From Antribacter soli (lineage in GTDB: Bacteria; Actinomycetota; Actinomycetes; Actinomycetales; Cellulomonadaceae), in contig NZ_JAKGSG010000042.1 in the NCBI RefSeq assembly GCF_021568775.1, positions 38,943 to 102,942 on the forward strand: a DNA stretch of 64,000 nt. Reading direction: 5' to 3'. The position numbers were made by a program, and so were the translations under genes. Positions 8,318-18,425 of this stretch are shown here, piece by piece; the first letter of the stretch is position 1, and every line of letters starts with the position of its first letter. The notes beneath the pieces were generated by a model that was given only the letters and a program-made list of their open reading frames with translations, searched no databases and was not told where the DNA came from.

Positions 8318-8345
8318 CGGGACGCACCGAGCGTCTTCGCCAGAA

Positions 8346-8388
8346 CGGTGTGGGTGCCGCTCCCAGCCCGGGAGCGGCACCCACACCG
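8346..8388 (+). terminator. Strong hairpin terminator after the GH43 operon
   Basis: A perfect 19-bp stem (8346-8364 with 8370-8388) closes a five-base loop. No T-run follows, as is common for high-GC actinobacterial terminators. Confidence 0.8.
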
Positions 8389-8437
8389 TGGAACGTGCGC
8401 CGACGCGCTGACGACACGCCGGGTGAAGTCCGTTTCT

Positions 8438-8451
8438 TCACCCGTGGGTGA
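8438..8451. promoter_or_regulatory. Perfect palindrome upstream of the DUF3892 gene
   Basis: TCACCCGTGGGTGA is a perfect 14-bp palindrome 95 bp before the DUF3892 start. Related CACCC half-sites follow at 8456-8460 and 8465-8469. It resembles an operator; no regulator can be assigned. Confidence 0.35.
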
Positions 8452-8545
8452 GTTACACCCATTTCACCCGCTTCCGGCGTCACGAACGGGTCGCTGGACA
8501 CCCTTTCCCTGTACGGGGGGAACGCAACACATAGGGGTGCCAGCC

Positions 8546-8827
8546 ATGCCGTTCATTCGCTACGTCCGCGTCGCCGACCCAGGTACGTCCAACGAGCACG
8601 TGGTCGAGGTCCGTTGCTCGTCCATCACGACCGGTCCGCTTCGTTCGGAGTCGATCGAGTCGATCCACGCAGCGATCCGGAAGGGCACACCCTTCCGGAC
8701 GTTCAACGAGCGCAACCACAACCAGAAGGACGTCGTCGCCAAGACCACGCCGAACGGGGGCAGGTACATCGCCGCCGTCGACGGGGGTTACGAGACCGAC
8801 GACCTGTTGCGCCTGCCCAGGTACTGA
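8546..8827 (+). CDS. DUF3892 domain-containing small protein
   Basis: 93 residues matching the DUF3892 pattern: an N-terminal strand (IRYVRVADPG), a middle segment with SIESIHAAIRKG and a C-terminal VAKTTPNGGRYIAAVDGG ending in DDLLRLPRY. These small, probably cytoplasmic proteins have no assigned function. The gene stands alone, between the GH43 terminator and the convergent aldehyde dehydrogenase operon. Confidence 0.7.
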   Translation: MPFIRYVRVADPGTSNEHVVEVRCSSITTGPLRSESIESIHAAIRKGTPFRTFNERNHNQKDVVAKTTPNGGRYIAAVDGGYETDDLLRLPRY

Positions 8828-8875
8828 CGCCTGGCCGGCCGGCGAGGCAGCAGCGCCCCGCCGGCCGGCCAGGCA

Positions 8876-9411
8876 TCAGGCCAGCGCCGTCCACTCCGCG
8901 TCGGTCAGCAGTCGCGACCGGATGACGAACCGCACGCCCTCGGGCGCCTCGACGCTGAACCCTGCCCCCCTGCCCGGCACCACGTCGATCGTCAGGTGGG
9001 TGTGCTTCCAGTACTCGAACTGCGCGCGGCTCATCCACACGGGCACGACGAAACCGCCTCCGGAGCCACCGGGCTCACCCGGCACGGCCCCGCCGTCGGC
9101 CACGGCCCCGCCGTCGGCCACGGCCCCGCCGTCGGCCACGGCCCCGCCGTCGGCCACGGCCCCGCCGTCGGCCACGGCCAGGTCCCCGAGGTGCACGTCC
9201 GCGTCGCCGATCAGGAGGTCGCCGTCCGGGTAGCACATGGGCGACGACCCGTCGCAGCACCCGCCGGACTGGTGGAACATCAGCTCGCCGTGCTGCCGCC
9301 GCAGCCGGGCGAGCAGCCCGGCTGCGGCGGCGGTGAGGTCCACCCGGGAGGCGCTGCCCGACGCCGTCGGCCCTCCCGCGTCCACCGGGTCGCCGCCGGG
9401 CGCCGCGCCCA

Positions 9412-9412
<1 letters not shown>
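8876..9412 (-). CDS. DUF779 protein with an in-frame repeat insertion
   Basis: 178-residue DUF779 protein, a family almost always encoded beside acetaldehyde-type dehydrogenases. Family landmarks are MFHQSGGCCDGSSPMCYP near residues 45-62, the segment QFEYWKHTHLTIDVVPGR and FSVEAPEGVRFVIRSRLLTD. Conserved Cys residues hint at metal or thiol chemistry, but the role is unknown. Between the two halves sits a five-fold AVADGG repeat that family members normally lack. Its ATG overlaps the stop of the dehydrogenase by one base (TGATG), so they are translationally coupled. Confidence 0.85.
9086..9175 (-). repeat. Five-copy 18-bp minisatellite inside the DUF779 gene
   Basis: Five exact tandem copies of ggccccgccgtcggccac, plus a partial sixth, encode AVADGG repeats on the minus strand. 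The unit keeps the reading frame. Perfect identity between copies points to recent expansion. Confidence 0.95.
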
Positions 9413-10935
<1,523 letters not shown>

Positions 10936-11053
10936 GCGCTGCCTCCTCGCAGTCGTTCGCCTCGGGCGCCGGCCCCTGTCCGACGCCGGTCGCCCGCCCG
11001 GGCGCACCGTCGCACCCGGTCCCGGGCACGGTAGGCACGCGAGGGTTGCAGCA

Positions 11054-11065
11054 GGGTTGCAACCC
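11054..11065. promoter_or_regulatory. Palindrome in the aldehyde dehydrogenase / VWA lipoprotein intergenic region
   Basis: GGGTTGCAACCC is a perfect palindrome, preceded by a direct copy of GGGTTGCA at 11043-11050. It lies about 120 bp upstream of the dehydrogenase start and 150 bp upstream of the VWA gene, a suitable place for an activator such as the GAF regulator encoded nearby. The pairing with that regulator is inference. Confidence 0.4.
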
Positions 11066-11214
11066 ACGGCGCCCTGCAAAGGGCCGGTCGGCCGAGACAC
11101 AAGGGAGACGAGAGCGTGACCGCTCTGTGCTGGTGGTCCTCCGGCGCGCGCGCTGAGACTGGGGACCACGACGAGGCACCACCGACGAGTTACCACCCGA
11201 GACGAGGTACCGCG

Positions 11215-12765
11215 ATGGCTGCACGACACCGCACGACCGCCCTGCCGATCAGGATTGCCGTGACGGCCCTGGTCCTGGGGCTGGCAGCCTGCTCTTCCGG
11301 CGAGTCCGGGGCGTACTCGGAGGACGCCTCCGTGGCGTTCCCCGCCGCCCCGCAGGAGGAGTGGCGCGACGTCCCGACGGACCCCCAGGAGGAGTACGAC
11401 GACTCCCCCGAGACCCCGTTCAAGGACGTCGCCACGAGCCCCCTGTCGACCTTCTCGGCCGACGTCGACACCGCGTCGTACAGCAACCTGCGCCGCCAGG
11501 TGAACCAGGGCGTCGCGCCCGAGGGCGTGCGCATCGAGGAGCTCGTCAACTACTTCGACTACGACTACCCGGCGCCGCGGCCGGACGCCGAGCACCCGTT
11601 CACGGTCACGACGCAGGTCGCGGCCGCCCCGTGGAACCCCGAGCACCAGCTCGCCATGGTCGGCGTGCAGGCCACGGAGGCGATCCCCACGTCGGAGGGC
11701 AACAACATCGTCTTCCTGCTCGACGTGTCCGGGTCGATGGACGAGGCCAACAAGCTGCCGCTCCTCGCCGAGTCGTTCGCCCTGCTCGTGGAACAGCTCG
11801 ACGAGGACGACGTCGTCTCGATCGTGACGTACGCCGGGTCCGAGCGGGTGGTCGCCGACTCCGTGCCGGGGTCCGAGCACGAGCGGCTCGTGGAGCACCT
11901 CGAGAGCCTGGAGGCCGGCGGGTCCACGGGCGGGGCGGCGGGCATCGTCACCGCGTACGAGCTCGCCGAGAAGAACTTCATCGAGGGCGGGAACAACCGC
12001 GTCGTCCTCGCGACGGACGGCGACTTCAACGTGGGGCTGTCGACTCCCGAGCAGCTCACGGAGCTCATCGAGGAGAAGCGGGCCTCGGGGGTGTACGTCT
12101 CGGTGCTCGGCTTCGGGATGTACAACCTGAAGGACAACACCATGGAGGCGATCGCGGACCACGGGAACGGGAACTACGCCTACATCGACACTCTCGACGA
12201 GGCCCGGAAGGTCCTGGTCGACGAGTTCGGCTCGACGATGTTCGTCGTCGCGCAGGACCTCAAGCTGCAGGTCGAGCTCAACCCGGCGACCGTGGCGCAG
12301 TACCGCCTGATCGGATACGACAACCGGCGTCTCGAGAACGAGGACTTCGACGACGACGCCAAGGACGCGGGTGACGTCGGCGCCGGGCACTCGGTGACGG
12401 CGTTCTACGAGCTGGTGCCCGCTGCCGGTGCCGTCGCCGACGGTCTCGACTACCAGGACCCGCAGCCCGGCACGAGCACGGACTACCTGACCGTCCATGT
12501 CCGCTACAAGCAGCCCGGCGGCGCCGAGAGCACCGAGGTCGTGGTCCCCGTGGGCGCCGAGGCGTACACGGACCGGCCGACGGCGGACTTCCGGTTCGCG
12601 TCCGCCGTCGTGGAACTCGGACTGATCGCGATCGACTCCGAGCACAAGGCCGGCGCGAGCCTCGCCGCCGTCCACGAGCGGGCGTCGGACGCGCTGGGCG
12701 AGGACCCCTACGGCCTGCGGCAGGAGTTCGTCGACCTGGTGGACGCGTTCTCCCGCCTGGACTGA
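11215..12765 (+). CDS. VWA-domain lipoprotein (YfbK-like, DUF3520)
   Basis: 516 residues. A lipoprotein signal ends at LAAC (Cys26), followed by an acidic linker, a von Willebrand N-terminal domain (about 60-140), a VWA domain from about 160 with an intact MIDAS DVSGSMD (170-176), and a C-terminal DUF3520 region. YfbK-like proteins are metal-dependent surface adhesion or assembly factors of unknown ligand. The gene diverges from the aldehyde dehydrogenase operon and ends against the GAF regulator. ATG 11215 is chosen because the lipobox is then at the normal distance. Confidence 0.88.
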   Translation: MAARHRTTALPIRIAVTALVLGLAACSSGESGAYSEDASVAFPAAPQEEWRDVPTDPQEEYDDSPETPFKDVATSPLSTFSADVDTASYSNLRRQVNQGVAPEGVRIEELVNYFDYDYPAPRPDAEHPFTVTTQVAAAPWNPEHQLAMVGVQATEAIPTSEGNNIVFLLDVSGSMDEANKLPLLAESFALLVEQLDEDDVVSIVTYAGSERVVADSVPGSEHERLVEHLESLEAGGSTGGAAGIVTAYELAEKNFIEGGNNRVVLATDGDFNVGLSTPEQLTELIEEKRASGVYVSVLGFGMYNLKDNTMEAIADHGNGNYAYIDTLDEARKVLVDEFGSTMFVVAQDLKLQVELNPATVAQYRLIGYDNRRLENEDFDDDAKDAGDVGAGHSVTAFYELVPAAGAVADGLDYQDPQPGTSTDYLTVHVRYKQPGGAESTEVVVPVGAEAYTDRPTADFRFASAVVELGLIAIDSEHKAGASLAAVHERASDALGEDPYGLRQEFVDLVDAFSRLD

Positions 12766-12778
12766 CGGCACGCGTTCC

Positions 12779-12819
12779 GCCGAGGTAGTCACTCCGTCCG
12801 ACGAAGTGACTATCTCGGC
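12779..12819. terminator. Bidirectional terminator hairpin (dispersed-repeat copy)
   Basis: gccgaggtagtcact pairs with agtgactatctcggc (14 of 15, plus one G-T pair) over an 11-base loop, between the convergent VWA and GAF genes. The right half (12794-12822) is repeated at 16638-16666, so this hairpin belongs to a dispersed intergenic element. Confidence 0.75.
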
Positions 12820-12829
12820 GACGAGACAG

Positions 12830-14155
12830 TCAAGAGAGGTCGCGGTCCAGCAGGGCCAGGCGGGCCTTCGCACGCGCCGCGCGGGGCGTGCCCGGGGCGG
12901 CGAGCCGGGCGAGCAGGCTCCAGGCGGCGTGGTCGTCGGCGCCCTCGTCGCGAGCAGCCCACGCCTCGACCACGCGGATGTCGCGGGCGGCGAGGACCGC
13001 CGCCCGCACCTCGGCGGCGAGCTCGTCGCGCACCCGCTCCACCCCCGGCGCGACCGAGCGCCGAAGCACCTGCTCGGGGTAGGCGGCCAGCGCCCCGCGC
13101 ACGTCACCGCGCGCGAGCAGGTCGCGGACCGTCGCTGCGTCCGTCGCGAGGGGCCGGGCGAGCCGGTACGGCCGGGAACCGGCGAGCAGGGGGCCGCCCG
13201 GCACCGCCCCCACGGCCCGGCGCAGCCGCGACACCTCCGCGCGGATGGCGACGAGCGAGAGGTCGCCGGGGTGCAGCAGCACGGCGAGCTCCTCGGCGGA
13301 CAGGCCCCGCGGATGCTCGGCGAGCAGAAGCAGGATCTCGGCGTGCCGCAGCGCCAGGGGGCGTCCGCGCAGGGCGGGCGGGCCCAGCACCTGGAGCTCG
13401 GGCCCCGCCGTCCGCCGCCCCACCCCTCCCCGGGAGAGGTCGGGCCCGTCCACCCAGGGCGTGCGGCCGGCGTCGGGCAGCGTGGCGGAGCGGGCGGCGA
13501 GCTCGCGCTCGACGCTCGCCACCGTGGCGCGCACCAGGGACAGGGCGACCGGCGAGGCCGCGACGCGACCTCCGGTGACGTCGAGGACGCCGAGGACGCC
13601 GCCCGTGACGGGATCGTGGACCGGGGCGGCCGTGCAGCTCAGCCCCTGCACCGGCCGCCAGAAGTGCTCGGCCCCGATCACCTGGACCGGCCGGCGCGTG
13701 GCCAGCGCCGTGCCGGGGGCGTTGGTCCCGACCAGCTCCTCGCGCCACACCGCACCCTCGACGAAGCCCACGCGGTCGGCCGTGCGGCGTCCCGCGCCCC
13801 GGCCCTCCACCCAGAGCAGCCGGCCGCCCTCGTCGGACACGGCCACGACGAGGCCCTCGCTCGTGGCGGCGCCGGTCAGGTCGCGGACGAGCGGCATCGC
13901 GACCGCGAGCGGGTGGCGGCTGCGGTGGTCCTCCAGGTCGGCGTCGGCGAGGCCGCCGTCGCCGTCCGGGCCGTCCGGGTCCACGCCGGAGCGCAGGCTC
14001 CGGCGCCAGGACTCGGCAACCACCGGGTCGATGCCCTCCGGCGCCCGTCGTCCGCCCGAGCCGACGAACCTCTCGTACGCCTCGCGCACCCAGCGCGCGT
14101 CGCGGTGGAGCGCCACGGGCGCGGCGCTGCGCCCGTCCGTGCTGTCCGGGACCAT
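12830..14155 (-). CDS. GAF-domain transcriptional regulator (AcoR-like)
   Basis: 441 residues. Residues 60-220 form a GAF sensor domain of the AcoR type ([21 protein letters not shown], then [19 protein letters not shown]), as in regulators of acetoin or alcohol operons. There is no AAA+ sigma54-interaction module. The C-terminal part (about 275-350) contains a predicted winged helix ([20 protein letters not shown] ... VSRLRRAVG). Proteins of this layout commonly neighbour ExaC-type aldehyde dehydrogenases and are thought to control them. ATG 14155 is preceded by GGAGG; an in-frame ATG at 14230 would add 25 poorly conserved-looking residues. Confidence 0.78.
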   Translation of the reverse strand: MVPDSTDGRSAAPVALHRDARWVREAYERFVGSGGRRAPEGIDPVVAESWRRSLRSGVDPDGPDGDGGLADADLEDHRSRHPLAVAMPLVRDLTGAATSEGLVVAVSDEGGRLLWVEGRGAGRRTADRVGFVEGAVWREELVGTNAPGTALATRRPVQVIGAEHFWRPVQGLSCTAAPVHDPVTGGVLGVLDVTGGRVAASPVALSLVRATVASVERELAARSATLPDAGRTPWVDGPDLSRGGVGRRTAGPELQVLGPPALRGRPLALRHAEILLLLAEHPRGLSAEELAVLLHPGDLSLVAIRAEVSRLRRAVGAVPGGPLLAGSRPYRLARPLATDAATVRDLLARGDVRGALAAYPEQVLRRSVAPGVERVRDELAAEVRAAVLAARDIRVVEAWAARDEGADDHAAWSLLARLAAPGTPRAARAKARLALLDRDLS

Positions 14156-14477
14156 GCCGCCTCCGAGGCTTGCGTCCGACGTCGTCGTCGAGCTCCTGCC
14201 ACTCCCCCGAGAGTCTAGGCACCTCTGCACCTTCCTGCCCCAAAGGCGCCCCGGCTGGGAAAGCGTTATCGCACTTCAGGGGCAATTTCCGCCCGATTGG
14301 ACCGGATCACAGGCTCGGCGAGCGCCATCCCGGCGGCGGCCCTACCCTCAGGCAATCGGGACCGCCCGGAGCCAGGGGGCGGTCGTGTCCCGGAACCCCG
14401 GGGTGCGGCCACGGGCGGTCCCGGACGAGCCACGAGCTCGGTGCTGCAGGTCGGACCGATCGTTCAGGGGGAACGAG
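14156..14477. other. Intergenic region between the GAF regulator and a TTG-started gene
   Basis: 322 bp without a supported gene. It must hold the divergent promoters of both neighbours. It is less GC-rich around 14258-14300 (gggaaagcgttatcgcact), where a promoter is likely, but no convincing -35/-10 pair or palindrome stands out. Confidence 0.5.
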
Positions 14478-15044
14478 TTGGACACCACTGTTGCGCCACC
14501 GGCCCGGAGAGTCGCGGGTCCACAGGAAGACACCACCACCACACGCGCGAAGGACGCGCACGACACACCGGACGGCGACGGGTCCGAGCTTGCCGGCGCA
14601 CGTGCCAGACGCCCCTGGTTCGCCGGCGCCGCCGTTCTCACAGGCGTCGCCCTTGCGCTCACACTCGTCGTCTCGGGCGCGCGTGCGGACTCGGCCGAGC
14701 GTCTCGAGTCGCTCGCCTTCCGGCTCGACCGGCAGGCCGTCACGACGTACCGCACCGCGGACGACCTCGGCATCACTCTCGACGTCGCCGAGTCGGTCTA
14801 CGCCACGTCTCACGACGCCGACCCGGCGGCACGCGAGACCCTCGCCCGGGCACTCGAGGCGGCGCGTGCGGCCGCCCGGCAGCGCGTCGCGGGCGACCCG
14901 CCCGCGACCATCCATCACGCCGAGGCCCGGCTGCGGCAGGCCGAGCTGATCGACGAGTCGTTGCGGTGGGCCGCGGAGGACCTCAGGCGGGCTGTCGACC
15001 TCGTCGCAGACGCCCGTCCCCTCATCGAGGCGGCGGCCCGCTGA
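14478..15044 (+). CDS. Membrane-anchored helical protein of unknown function
   Basis: 188 residues, not recognised. The N-terminal 45 residues are hydrophilic and probably cytoplasmic; one membrane segment spans about 47-67 (WFAGAAVLTGVALALTLVVS); the rest is rich in Ala, Arg and Glu with heptad-like patterns (ARETLARALEAARAAARQR, EARLRQAELIDESLRWAAEDL), suggesting an extracytoplasmic helical bundle or coiled coil. TTG 14478 is chosen because AGGGGG lies six bases upstream and the frame is open with consistent third-position GC only from about here. Confidence 0.65.
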   Translation: MDTTVAPPARRVAGPQEDTTTTRAKDAHDTPDGDGSELAGARARRPWFAGAAVLTGVALALTLVVSGARADSAERLESLAFRLDRQAVTTYRTADDLGITLDVAESVYATSHDADPAARETLARALEAARAAARQRVAGDPPATIHHAEARLRQAELIDESLRWAAEDLRRAVDLVADARPLIEAAAR

Positions 15045-15089
15045 GGTCGCCCGGGTGCGCCGCGGCGATCCGGCGCGGCGCACCCAGGC

Positions 15090-15177
15090 GGGCCGCGGCT
15101 GGGCCGCGGCTGGGCCGCGGCCGGGCGGCGATCGGGCCGCGATCGGGCCGCGATCGGGCCGCGATCGGGCCGCGGGA
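15090..15177. repeat. 11-bp tandem array upstream of the sulfurtransferase
   Basis: Eight consecutive 11-bp units: three of the gggccgcggct type, one gggcggcgatc, three gggccgcgatc and a last gggccgcggga. The period equals about one helical turn. The array ends about 60 bp before the sulfurtransferase ATG, in its promoter region. Confidence 0.9.
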
Positions 15178-15239
15178 TCTTTTCCTCGCCCGCTTGTGTT
15201 CCTAGGGTGGAACCGGAAGCACCGAAAGAGGAGGAACTC

Positions 15240-16163
15240 ATGCCCGCCCCGACCGATCCCGCGGCGAAGCTCGCGGAGTACGCGCACCCGGAGCGTCTCG
15301 TCACCACGCAGTGGCTGGCCGACCACCTGAAGGACCCCGGCCTCGTCGTGGTGGAGTCCGACGAGGACGTGCTGCTCTACGAGACGGGCCACATCCCCGG
15401 CGCCGTGAAGGTCGACTGGCACACCGAGCTCCAGCACCCGGTCATCCGCGACTACCTCGACGGCGCCGGCTTCGCCGCCCTCATGAGCGCCAAGGGCATC
15501 ACCCGCGACACCACGGTGGTGCTCTACGGCGACAAGAACAACTGGTGGGCCGCGTACACCGCGTGGGTGTTCACGCTGTTCGGCCACCCTGACGTGCGGC
15601 TGCTCGACGGCGGCCGCGGCGTGTGGGCCGCGGAGGGCCGCGAGCTGACCACGGACGTCCCTGCGCCCGCGCCGGTCGACTACCCCGTGGTCGAGCGCGA
15701 CGACCACACCGTCCGCGCCTTCAAGGCCGAGGTGCTGGCGCACCTCGGCCACGGTCCGCTCGTCGACATCCGCTCCCCGCAGGAGTACACGGGCGAGCGC
15801 ATCGCCATCCCCGACTACCCGGAGGAGGGCGTGCTGCGCGGCGGCCACATCCCGACGGCGCGCAGCGTCCCGTGGGCGACGGCGGTCGCGGAGGACGGCA
15901 CCTACAAGACCCGCGCCGAGCTCGACGCGATCTACACGGCCGGCCTCGGCATGTCGCCCGACGACGACGTCATCACCTACTGCCGCATCGGCGAGCGCTC
16001 CAGCCACACCTGGTTCGCGCTCACCCACCTGCTCGGGTACACGAACGTGCGCAACTACGACGGTTCGTGGACGGAGTGGGGGAACGCGGTGCGGGTGCCC
16101 ATCCAGCAGGGGACCGAGCCGGGCACGGCCACCGGCGCCGCGCCGCAGGGAATGACCGCATGA
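15240..16163 (+). CDS. Thiosulfate/3-mercaptopyruvate sulfurtransferase (two rhodanese domains)
   Basis: 307 residues with two rhodanese domains: an inactive N-terminal one (about 20-140; [13 protein letters not shown]) and a catalytic C-terminal one (about 165-285) with persulfide-forming Cys248 in [12 protein letters not shown]. It moves sulfane sulfur from thiosulfate or mercaptopyruvate to acceptors. The SufE gene overlaps its stop by four bases (ATGA), so the two probably form a sulfur-relay pair. ATG 15240 is supported by GAGGAGG a few bases upstream. The promoter region carries the 11-bp array. Confidence 0.92.
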   Translation: MPAPTDPAAKLAEYAHPERLVTTQWLADHLKDPGLVVVESDEDVLLYETGHIPGAVKVDWHTELQHPVIRDYLDGAGFAALMSAKGITRDTTVVLYGDKNNWWAAYTAWVFTLFGHPDVRLLDGGRGVWAAEGRELTTDVPAPAPVDYPVVERDDHTVRAFKAEVLAHLGHGPLVDIRSPQEYTGERIAIPDYPEEGVLRGGHIPTARSVPWATAVAEDGTYKTRAELDAIYTAGLGMSPDDDVITYCRIGERSSHTWFALTHLLGYTNVRNYDGSWTEWGNAVRVPIQQGTEPGTATGAAPQGMTA

Positions 16164-16618
16164 CCACCGCACCGACCGCCGAGCTGCCCGCGGCCTTCGC
16201 GGAGCTTCGCGACGCCTTCCTCGAGGTCCCCGAGCGCGACCGCCTCCAGCTCCTGCTGGAGGTCTCGTACGAGCTGCCGCCGCTGCCCGCCCGCTACGCG
16301 GACGCGCCCGAGCTCCTCGAACGCGTCCAGGAGTGCCAGTCCCCCGTCTACGCCTTCACCGAGGTGGACGACGCCGGAGTGGTCGCCTTCCACGCCACCG
16401 CACCGGAGGAGGCACCCACCACACGCGGATTCGCGTCGATCCTCGCGCAGGGGCTCACCGGGCTGACCGCGCAGGAGGTCCTCGACCTGCCGGACGACCT
16501 GCCGCTCATGTTCGGGCTCACGAAGAGCGTGAGCCTGCTGCGGCTCAACGGCATGGCCGGCATGCTGACGCGCGCCAAGCGCCAGGTGCGGGAGCAGCTC
16601 GCGGCCCGGACGGTGTGA
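16160..16618 (+). CDS. sufE: SufE-family sulfur acceptor
   Basis: 152 residues of the SufE/CsdE fold. The conserved sulfur-accepting Cys59 lies in [10 protein letters not shown], preceded by the helix-rich segment ELPPLPARY, and the family helix [20 protein letters not shown] is present. SufE takes persulfide sulfur from a desulfurase; coupling to a sulfurtransferase, not a desulfurase, suggests that rhodanese-delivered sulfur may be its source here. Translation is coupled by ATGA overlap. Its stop codon lies inside a copy of the dispersed TGACTGTCTCGGC element. Confidence 0.9.
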   Translation: MTTAPTAELPAAFAELRDAFLEVPERDRLQLLLEVSYELPPLPARYADAPELLERVQECQSPVYAFTEVDDAGVVAFHATAPEEAPTTRGFASILAQGLTGLTAQEVLDLPDDLPLMFGLTKSVSLLRLNGMAGMLTRAKRQVREQLAARTV

Positions 16619-16687
16619 CTGTCTCGGCAGAGGAATCCCGTCCGACGGAGTGACTGTCTCGGCGACAGAACGGTGCCGAGGTAGTCA
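16616..16687. repeat. Dispersed intergenic repeat (second site)
   Basis: TGACTGTCTCGGC occurs at 16616-16628 and 16651-16663, and its complement form gccgaggtagtca at 16675-16687, able to fold as a terminator between the convergent sufE and DUF3175 genes. The stretch 16638-16666 matches 12794-12822 at 27 of 29 bases. Confidence 0.75.
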
Positions 16688-16706
16688 TCGCGTCCTCCGG
16701 GCCGGG

Positions 16707-17015
16707 TCACTCCCGCCCGAACGCCCTGCGCAGCTCCGTCTTTGCGCGCTCCAGCACGTCGCGCTGCTCGTCGTCGAGGTGATCGCCCGCCCGGTTGATG
16801 TAGAAGGTCAGCATCGACATCGCCGATTGATAGGGCGTGCCCTTGCGGCGGGTGCTCACCTCGGCGGAGTGCTTGAGCGACGCGGCCACGCGCACCGGGT
16901 CGTCCCAGGTGAACACGCCCTCCTCGAGGTCGAGGGCGTCGCTGTGCTCGGTGACGTCCTGCGACCAGCGTCCGGGCTCGTCGTCCTCCCGGTCGCGCTG
17001 CCTGTCCTGTGCCAC
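16707..17015 (-). CDS. DUF3175 domain-containing protein
   Basis: 102 residues. The family signature is clear: RWSQDVTEHSDALDLEEGVF (21-40), then a charged RRKGTPYQSAMSMLTFYIN segment and a C-terminal RAKTELRRAFGR. DUF3175 proteins are small, soluble and of unknown function. Start is GTG 17015; the ribosome-binding site is weak (GGTGA). A single gene, convergent with sufE. Confidence 0.82.
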   Translation of the reverse strand: MAQDRQRDREDDEPGRWSQDVTEHSDALDLEEGVFTWDDPVRVAASLKHSAEVSTRRKGTPYQSAMSMLTFYINRAGDHLDDEQRDVLERAKTELRRAFGRE

Positions 17016-17180
17016 TCACCAATCGTCGGCCGCCCCGCAGGCGCTCGCCGCCCGTCGGGTCAGAACATCAGATCTGCGCAACGCCCGTGCCGCGGCGGTC
17101 TGTCAGGGGTGAAGTCACCCGGCCGGCCGCCCCGCCCGGTCCCGCCCCCCGCTGTGAGAGGCGAGAGGGGGACCGCCGAC

Positions 17181-17210
17181 CGTCTCGGCGGTCACGCCTT
17201 GCCGAGACAG
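17181..17210 (-). terminator. Hairpin downstream of the zinc-ribbon gene (related repeat)
   Basis: gtctcggc pairs with gccgagac over the intervening ggtcacgcctt, and cggcagagacagc follows at 17220-17232. These are further variants of the GTCTCGGC element seen at 12.8 and 16.6 kb. It lies just after the stop of the minus-strand zinc-ribbon gene. Confidence 0.5.
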
Positions 17211-17240
17211 CCGGCCCGTCGGCAGAGACAGCCCGTCCGG

Positions 17241-17606
17241 TCAGAAGTCGAAGAGGTCCTCGAGGAACGACTCCTTGCGCTTCTTCTTGTGGCCGTAGCC
17301 GCGCTCGTCGCGGTACCGGTCGTCCCGGTAGCGCTCGTCGCGGTACCGGTCGTCGCGCGCACGGTCGTCGTAGCCGTACGCGGGCGCGGGTGCGGCCGGC
17401 GGAGCGCCCGCTCCGGCCGGGTACGCCGCCGCAGCGCCGGGGAGCGCCGCGCCGGGCGCCTGCCCGGCCTCGGTCTCGACCCGGTCGATGATCTTGTCGA
17501 GCTCACCGCGGTCGAGCCACACTCCGCGGCAGGTCGGGCAGTAGTCGATCTCGACGCCCTTGCGCTCGGTCATCACGAGCATGGACTGGTCGGCAGGGCA
17601 CAGCAT
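17241..17606 (-). CDS. Zinc-ribbon (zf-TFIIB) protein with charged repeat tail
   Basis: 121 residues. Residues 1-35 form a zf-TFIIB-type zinc ribbon (MLCPADQSMLV ... DYCPTCRGVWLDRGEL) with C-x-A-D and C-P-x-C half-sites. A Pro/Ala-rich linker leads to an unusual RYRDER/RYRDDR repeat (about residues 82-104) and a basic-acidic end HKKKRKESFLEDLFDF. Family members of this type are small and uncharacterised. Strong charge periodicity suggests nucleic-acid or protein binding, which is inference. Confidence 0.8.
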   Translation of the reverse strand: MLCPADQSMLVMTERKGVEIDYCPTCRGVWLDRGELDKIIDRVETEAGQAPGAALPGAAAAYPAGAGAPPAAPAPAYGYDDRARDDRYRDERYRDDRYRDERGYGHKKKRKESFLEDLFDF

Positions 17607-17696
17607 CGGGTCCTCCTCTGTCGTCGGCCGGGGTCACCCGACCGGTCGTCGGCCTGTGGGGACCAACGCCCGGCCCCCGCCCACGGTTCCCGCAGC

Positions 17697-18425
17697 TCAC
17701 TCCTCGAAGCGGTAGCCCGCCCCCGGGTGGGTGAGCAGGTGCCGCGGGTGCGCGGGGTCGGCCTCGAGCTTACGGCGCAGCTGCGCGGTGTAGACCCGCA
17801 GGTAGTTGGTCTCCGTCGAGTAGGCGGGACCCCAGACCTCGCGCAGGAGCTGCTGTCGCCCGACCATACGGCCGCGGTTGCGCACCAGCACCTCGAGCAG
17901 CGCCCACTCGGTGGGGCTGAGCCGCACGTCCTCGCCGGCGCGGGACACGACCCGGCGCGCGAGGTCGATCCGCAGCTCGCCCGCCTCGATCACGGGCTCG
18001 TCGGCGTCGACGGGGCGGGCGCGCCGGACCGCGGCCCGCAGGCGTGCCAGAAGCTCGTTCATCGCGAACGGCTTGGTCACGTAGTCGTCGGCCCCGGCGT
18101 CCAGCGCGTCGACCTTGTCGTCGCCGAGCTGCCGGGCCGACAGCACCACGATCGGCACCCGCGTCCATCCCCGGATCCCGGCGATGACGTCCAGCCCGGA
18201 CATGTCTGGCAGGCCGAGGTCGAGCAGCACGACGTCGGGTCGGCCCGACGCTGCCGCGTCGAGCGCCGCCGCGCCCGTCGGCGCGACGATCACGTCCCAG
18301 CCGTGGGCGCGCAGGTTGATCGAGAGGGCACGAGCCAGCCCGGAGTCGTCGTCCACGACGAGCACGCGGTTGCCCGACGCCGGCTGCTCACCGTCCTGCA
18401 CCGTCTCCCCCCTCGTCTCGCTCAC
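17697..18425 (-). CDS. kdpE: KdpE response regulator
   Basis: 242 residues. The N-terminal receiver domain (about 20-130) has the acidic pair VVDDD, phosphorylation Asp in LLDLGLPD, Thr/Ser switch in VVLSAR and Lys in VTKPF. The C-terminal winged helix (about 145-240) is OmpR/PhoB type (LSPTEWALLEVLV ... TNYLRVYTAQLRRKLE). It activates kdp transcription on potassium limitation or osmotic upshift. GTG 18425 overlaps the kdpD stop by four bases. Likely binding sites are the 11-bp-spaced direct repeats at 25820-25873. Confidence 0.95.
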   Translation of the reverse strand: MSETRGETVQDGEQPASGNRVLVVDDDSGLARALSINLRAHGWDVIVAPTGAAALDAAASGRPDVVLLDLGLPDMSGLDVIAGIRGWTRVPIVVLSARQLGDDKVDALDAGADDYVTKPFAMNELLARLRAAVRRARPVDADEPVIEAGELRIDLARRVVSRAGEDVRLSPTEWALLEVLVRNRGRMVGRQQLLREVWGPAYSTETNYLRVYTAQLRRKLEADPAHPRHLLTHPGAGYRFEE

